Below are positions 60,113-64,000 of a DNA stretch of 64,000 bases, one piece after another. The stretch's first letter is position 1; every line of letters starts with the position of its first letter. The notes beneath the pieces are model-generated. The model did not search any database, was not told where the DNA came from, and saw nothing but the letters and a program-made list of their open reading frames with translations. Made by a program: the position numbers and the translations under genes. Source of the DNA: Ancistrus triradiatus (lineage: Eukaryota > Chordata > Actinopteri > Siluriformes > Loricariidae); contig JAJAGP010000887.1 of assembly GCA_025084515.1 (NCBI GenBank), positions 207,567-271,566 of the forward strand. The letters are read 5' to 3'.

Positions 60113-60888
60113 CCTGCCAGATGTGGGAAAACTGTCAACGATAAAGTATGAATTAAAAAGGGTAATTCTTGTGTTACTCCTCAAATTCCTCAAATTTTGT
60201 CTAGTGTTTACTGAAGCCTGCCCTCTTCCGCTTGTAGTTCTTCTTTTTGGAAAGACCACGTCGTAGCTGCCCTATATGTTTGCCTGTATAAATTGCCGAA
60301 CATAGGATGCCAATTCCACTGAATTGGTGCCAGTAGCGTCCCCAGGACATTACATGTATAGACAATTAATACAATTAACTGGAAAAACATTTTGTTATTA
60401 AGATAGGTTCCCTGCACAGTGATGCAATTGCAAATTTAAGGTATATAAAAATAGTATTTATCTTCCCTCGTTTCTGACATTACACTTTACAAAGAAATAT
60501 GATAAAAAATCCTTCAGAAATCTTTTTTTTTTTTTTTGTAATTTTTGTGTACTCCATATTCCATGCCTTTTCATTTTTTCATAAGAAATCTATAATTGTA
60601 AACATTTATAAGTTTAAAAATATATACATATTTTACTTTTACATTTTACTTTAAATATAGACACACTTTGGTCTTGTAGGCAGGATTTCATTAAGTCCTG
60701 TTACCCTAACATATTCCCTCTTATGAAAATTATGTAACAATGTTCAACAGGAAGTTGTATTATCTGGATCTTCTGAAGACCATGGGAAGACCAAAAGTAA
60801 CTTCTCTCTTATTTTTTCCTGTATATTTGATTATATTGTAACTATGACTGAGAAAATCAAGCTCAGCTTACCATCCTTTTACCTAAAT
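60113..60888 (-). promoter_or_regulatory. arpc2 upstream region, promoter not resolved
   Basis: Lies 5' of the arpc2 start on the minus strand. Next to the ATG is a pyrimidine-rich tract ending CTGGCAG, so this part may be a 5' intron. No TATA or CpG island stands out. Above 60450 it is AT-rich with a poly-T run at 60523-60538. Confidence 0.3.
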
Positions 60889-60890
60889 TA

Positions 60891-62442
60891 CAGTGGGGCA
60901 AAAAAGTATTTAGTCAGCTACTGATTGCGCAAGTTCTCCTACTTAGATGAGAGAGGTCTGTAATTTTCATCATAGGTACACTTCAACTATTAGAGACAAA
61001 ATGAGAAAAGAAATCGAGGAAATCACATTGTAGGATTTTTAAAGAATTTAGTTGTAAATTATGGTGGAAAATAAGTATTTGGTCAATAACAAAAGTTCAA
61101 CTCAATACATTGTAACATAACCTTTGTTGGCAATGACAGAGGTCAAACATTTTCTGTAAGTCTTCACCAGGTTTGCACACACTGTAGCTGGTATTTTGGC
61201 CCATTCCTCCATGAAGATCTCCTCTAGAGCAGTGATGTTTTTGGGCTGTCGCTGGGCAACACGGACTTTCAACTCCCTCCACAAATTTTCTATGGGGTTG
61301 AGGTCTGGAGACTGGCTAGGCCACTCCATGACTTTGAAATGCTTTTTTACGGAGGCACTCCTTCACTGCGGAGTGGTGTGTTTGGGATCACTGTCATGCT
61401 GGAAGACCCAGCCACGTTCCATCTTCAATGCTCTCACTGATGGACAGAGGTTTTGGCTTAAAATCTCACGATACATGGAATCTCACGATTCTTCTCTTAA
61501 CACGGATCAGTCGTCCTGTCCCCTTTGCAGAAAAACAGCCCCAAAGCATGATGTTTCCACACCCGAGCTTCACAGTAGGTATGGTGTTCTTGGGATGCAA
61601 CTCAGCATTCTTCTTCCTCCAAACACGACAAGTTGAGTTTTTAACAAAAAGTTCTATTATGGTTTCATCTGATCACATCATATTTTCCCAGTCCTCTTCT
61701 GGATCATCCATATGCTCTCCAGCAAACTTCAGACAGGCCTGGACATGTACTGACTTGAGCAGGGGGGCTTGCCTGGCATTGCAGGATCTGAGTCCCTCTT
61801 GGCGTAGTGTGTCACTGATGGTAGCCTTTGTTACTTTGCTCCAAGCTCTCTGCAGGTCACTCATCAGGTCCCTCCGTGTAGTTCTGGGATTTTTGCTCAC
61901 CGTTCTCTGATCATTTTGACCCTACGGGATGAGATCTTGCATGGGGTCCCAGATCGAGGGAGATTATCAGTGGTCTTGTATGTCTTCCATTTTTTTTACA
62001 ATTGCTCCCACAGTTGATTTATTCACACCAACCTGCTTGCCTATTGTAGATTCAATCTTCCCAGCCTGGTGGAGGTTTACAATTTTATTCCTGGTGTCCT
62101 TCGACAGCTCTTTGGTCTTGGCCATGGTTGAGTTTGGAGTCTGACTGTTTGAGGTTGTTGGCAGGTGTCTTTTATACAGATAACGAGGTCAAACAGGTGC
62201 CATTAATACAGGTAATGAGTGGAGGACAGAAGAGCTTCTTAAAGAAGTTGTTACAGGTCTGTGAGAGCCAAATCCACCATGATTTACAATTAAATTCTTT
62301 AAAAATCCTACAATGTGATTTCCTGGATATTGTCTCTCATAGTTGAAGTGTACCTATGATGAAAATTAAAGATCTCTCTCATCTTTCTAAGTAGGAGAAC
62401 TTGCACAATCAGGGGCTGACTAAATACTTTTTTGCCTCACTG
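60891..62442 (-). mobile_element. Tc1-like transposon (family C), near full length
   Basis: 1,552 bp with ends CAGTGGGGCAAAAAAGTATT and its complement, TA on both sides (60889-60890, 62443-62444). The transposase would start at 62125 (MAKTKELSKDTRNKIVNLHQ) and run to about 61100. The HTH and second DNA-binding helices are seen (SKNPRTTRRDLMSDLQRAW at 61673-61900), and the C-terminus has WPSQSPDLNPIENLWREL (61102-61329). Frames change between these pieces, so it is disabled, but it is the best-preserved family C copy here. Confidence 0.9.
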
Positions 62443-62444
62443 TA

Positions 62445-63170
62445 TTTTTATATGTTAGTTTATTGTAAAAATATTTTTCTCATTAGAATGTGCTCAGTGC
62501 TCTAATGCTATTGGTCTGGGTGCCATGTGCTTACATTTTATTTATTTTCTATTTCTGTGTTGAAAACTGCTAAAAACAGTAACAGAAGAAACCATGCAAA
62601 AATAAAATAAAGTTGCCTGAAATTGATCAATACTACTTATGAATAGTTTAATATGTCTATTGATAGATTCAGTGTTTATAAAAAATATTGATAATGAAGT
62701 TTAAATTTTAAGAGTTAAACAAGCAAATGGCACCCATTGAGAGGAATGAAAAAGATCAAATAATCAGTGAGCAGCAGGTCTCTGGTCAAAATGCCTTGTT
62801 AATATCAGAGGTCAGATGAGAATGGACAGACTGGTCTGAGCTGACAGAAAGACAAAATAAGTCAAATAACCACTCATTACAGAGGCACTCGTTATTCGAT
62901 GCAGAGGAGCATCTCTGAATGCACACCACATTGAACCTTGAAGCAGATGGACTACAGCAGAAGAAGACCATACTGGGTTCCACTCCTGTCAGCTATGAAC
63001 AGGCAACTGAGGCTACAATTAGCATGAGCTCACCAAAATTGGACAAAATTTGGCTTTGAAATGTTTTGTAGGCCTAGTTTAAAAAAAAACATCACCTGCA
63101 TAAAGTGTTTTTAATCAGTGGTATTAAACATTAGCTTACCTATTAGTATGAAAGAAATACATACCCCGCC
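62445..63170. other. Spacer, nothing recognised
   Basis: AT-rich with no coding or repeat signature that I can name. Confidence 0.45.
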
Positions 63171-63176
63171 AATACC

Positions 63177-63318
63177 ATGTCTTGAGATGTCTTAAGACAT
63201 GCCTTAAGCCATCTTGAGGCATGTCTCAAGAATTGAAAACATGTCTTTAAGACATGTCTATAAACACGCATCTTAAGACGTCTTGACTATAATAATGTTT
63301 CCAGATGTCTCAAGATGT
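63177..63318. repeat. Cluster of palindromes (CTTAAG/CTTGAG core)
   Basis: A perfect 14-bp palindrome ATGTCTTAAGACAT lies at 63187-63200 and a 19-bp one with one central base at 63239-63257. Arms GACATGCCT/AGGCATGTC (63196-63225) form a third hairpin. The outer CCATGTCTTGAGATG and CCAGATGTCTCAAGATG are partly inverted. This may be a small fold-back element. Confidence 0.7.
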
Positions 63319-63807
63319 AGGATCCGTAATATTTCTTTTTATACAAATGCACTTTTATTTTGTAAATATTCCTTAATATTAATCTATAATATTAATATAA
63401 ATACTACATTGATAATTGCAGATAAGTAAATTGCTTCTATCTTGTGAGCCATTTTCTTTCTTACTTAAATTTTATGGTAATGTTGTGTATTTAAATATCA
63501 TCTTAAAACCGATTTTTTGTCATCCTATTTCATTTTACAGATATGTATGCAGTTGGCTGTATGCAGTTGGCTTACACTGTTTTACATCTAGCTAGGCTTC
63601 ATAGCTGAAAATATATTTGAAATGTGCTTATAAATACACTGAAAAATTAACTAGTAGGATTTACTTGAAATCCTCGTAACAATTTTCACTAGTACTTTAA
63701 ATTTTACTGCTATAATATCAAGAACAACTTACTTGCCAGTATTAAGTAAAACCTACTTATCATGAAATTTAACATTTATTAAAAAATATCAGCGTTTCCA
63801 CTACATA
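63319..63807. other. Spacer, nothing recognised
   Basis: AT-rich, with a short direct repeat of ATGCAGTTGGCT at about 63548-63570. No other signal. Confidence 0.4.
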
Positions 63808-63809
63808 TA

Positions 63810-64000
63810 CAGTCGTATGAAAAAGTTTGGGCACCCCTGATAATTTTCATGATTTTTCTTTATAAATCATTGGTTGTCCAGCTCAGCAATTTCAGGTAAA
63901 TATATCATATAGCAGATGAACACCGTGATATTTGAGAAGTGAAATTAAGTTTATAGGTTTTACAGAAAGTGTGCAGTAATTATTCAAACAAAATTAGGCA
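63810..64000. mobile_element. Left end of another Tc1-like element, runs off the window
   Basis: Starts CAGTCGTATGAAAAAGTTTG after TA (63808-63809), a terminus type seen in fish Tc1/mariner elements. The rest lies beyond the sequence. Confidence 0.6.

Noticed and set aside
1..64000. CRISPR array, operon or phage-like system
   Set aside because: No regularly spaced repeats with unique spacers and no bacterial-type gene packing; all three genes are vertebrate and intron-split or GPCR-type.

Overview
This is a stretch of a ray-finned (teleost) fish nuclear genome. It carries intron-split vertebrate genes with GT-AG junctions and a very dense load of Tc1/mariner, hAT, Harbinger, pogo and non-LTR elements of the kinds seen in fish, at moderate to low GC. 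The repeat types look most like an otophysan such as a catfish, but that placement is a weak inference.

Three protein-coding genes can be built with complete open reading frames. aamp lies on + (16945-31160, 11 coding exons, 416 aa). gpbar1 lies on + (35866-36906, one coding exon, 346 aa). arpc2 lies on - (43467-60112, 10 coding exons, 299 aa). The three are also neighbours in mammals (ARPC2-GPBAR1-AAMP on human 2q35), so this is an old conserved block. In my recollection of the human arrangement, GPBAR1 points the other way relative to its neighbours.

Layout: 1-16.7 kb has no recognisable gene and is mostly transposon debris. It includes nested Tc1 copies, a Rex/CR1-like LINE, hAT and Harbinger remnants, and one CpG-rich block at 6.6-7.3 kb that looks like an orphan promoter. 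16.7-31.6 kb is aamp, whose last intron is almost entirely three transposons. 31.6-35.8 kb is repeat-rich spacer. 35.8-36.9 kb is gpbar1. 37-43.4 kb is spacer with a MITE and a long decayed L2-like LINE. 43.4-60.1 kb is arpc2, with transposons in most of its large introns. 60.1-64 kb is spacer with one nearly complete Tc1 and a palindrome cluster.

The three genes are not a functional pathway: a WD40 protein, a bile-acid receptor and an Arp2/3 subunit. They are linked by ancestry of position. No CRISPR array, operon or other prokaryotic system is present, and I found no clearly new biological system. The most unusual signals are a nearly identical templated duplication at 0.8-3.6 kb, several precisely readable nested insertions, and a fold-back palindrome cluster at 63.2 kb.
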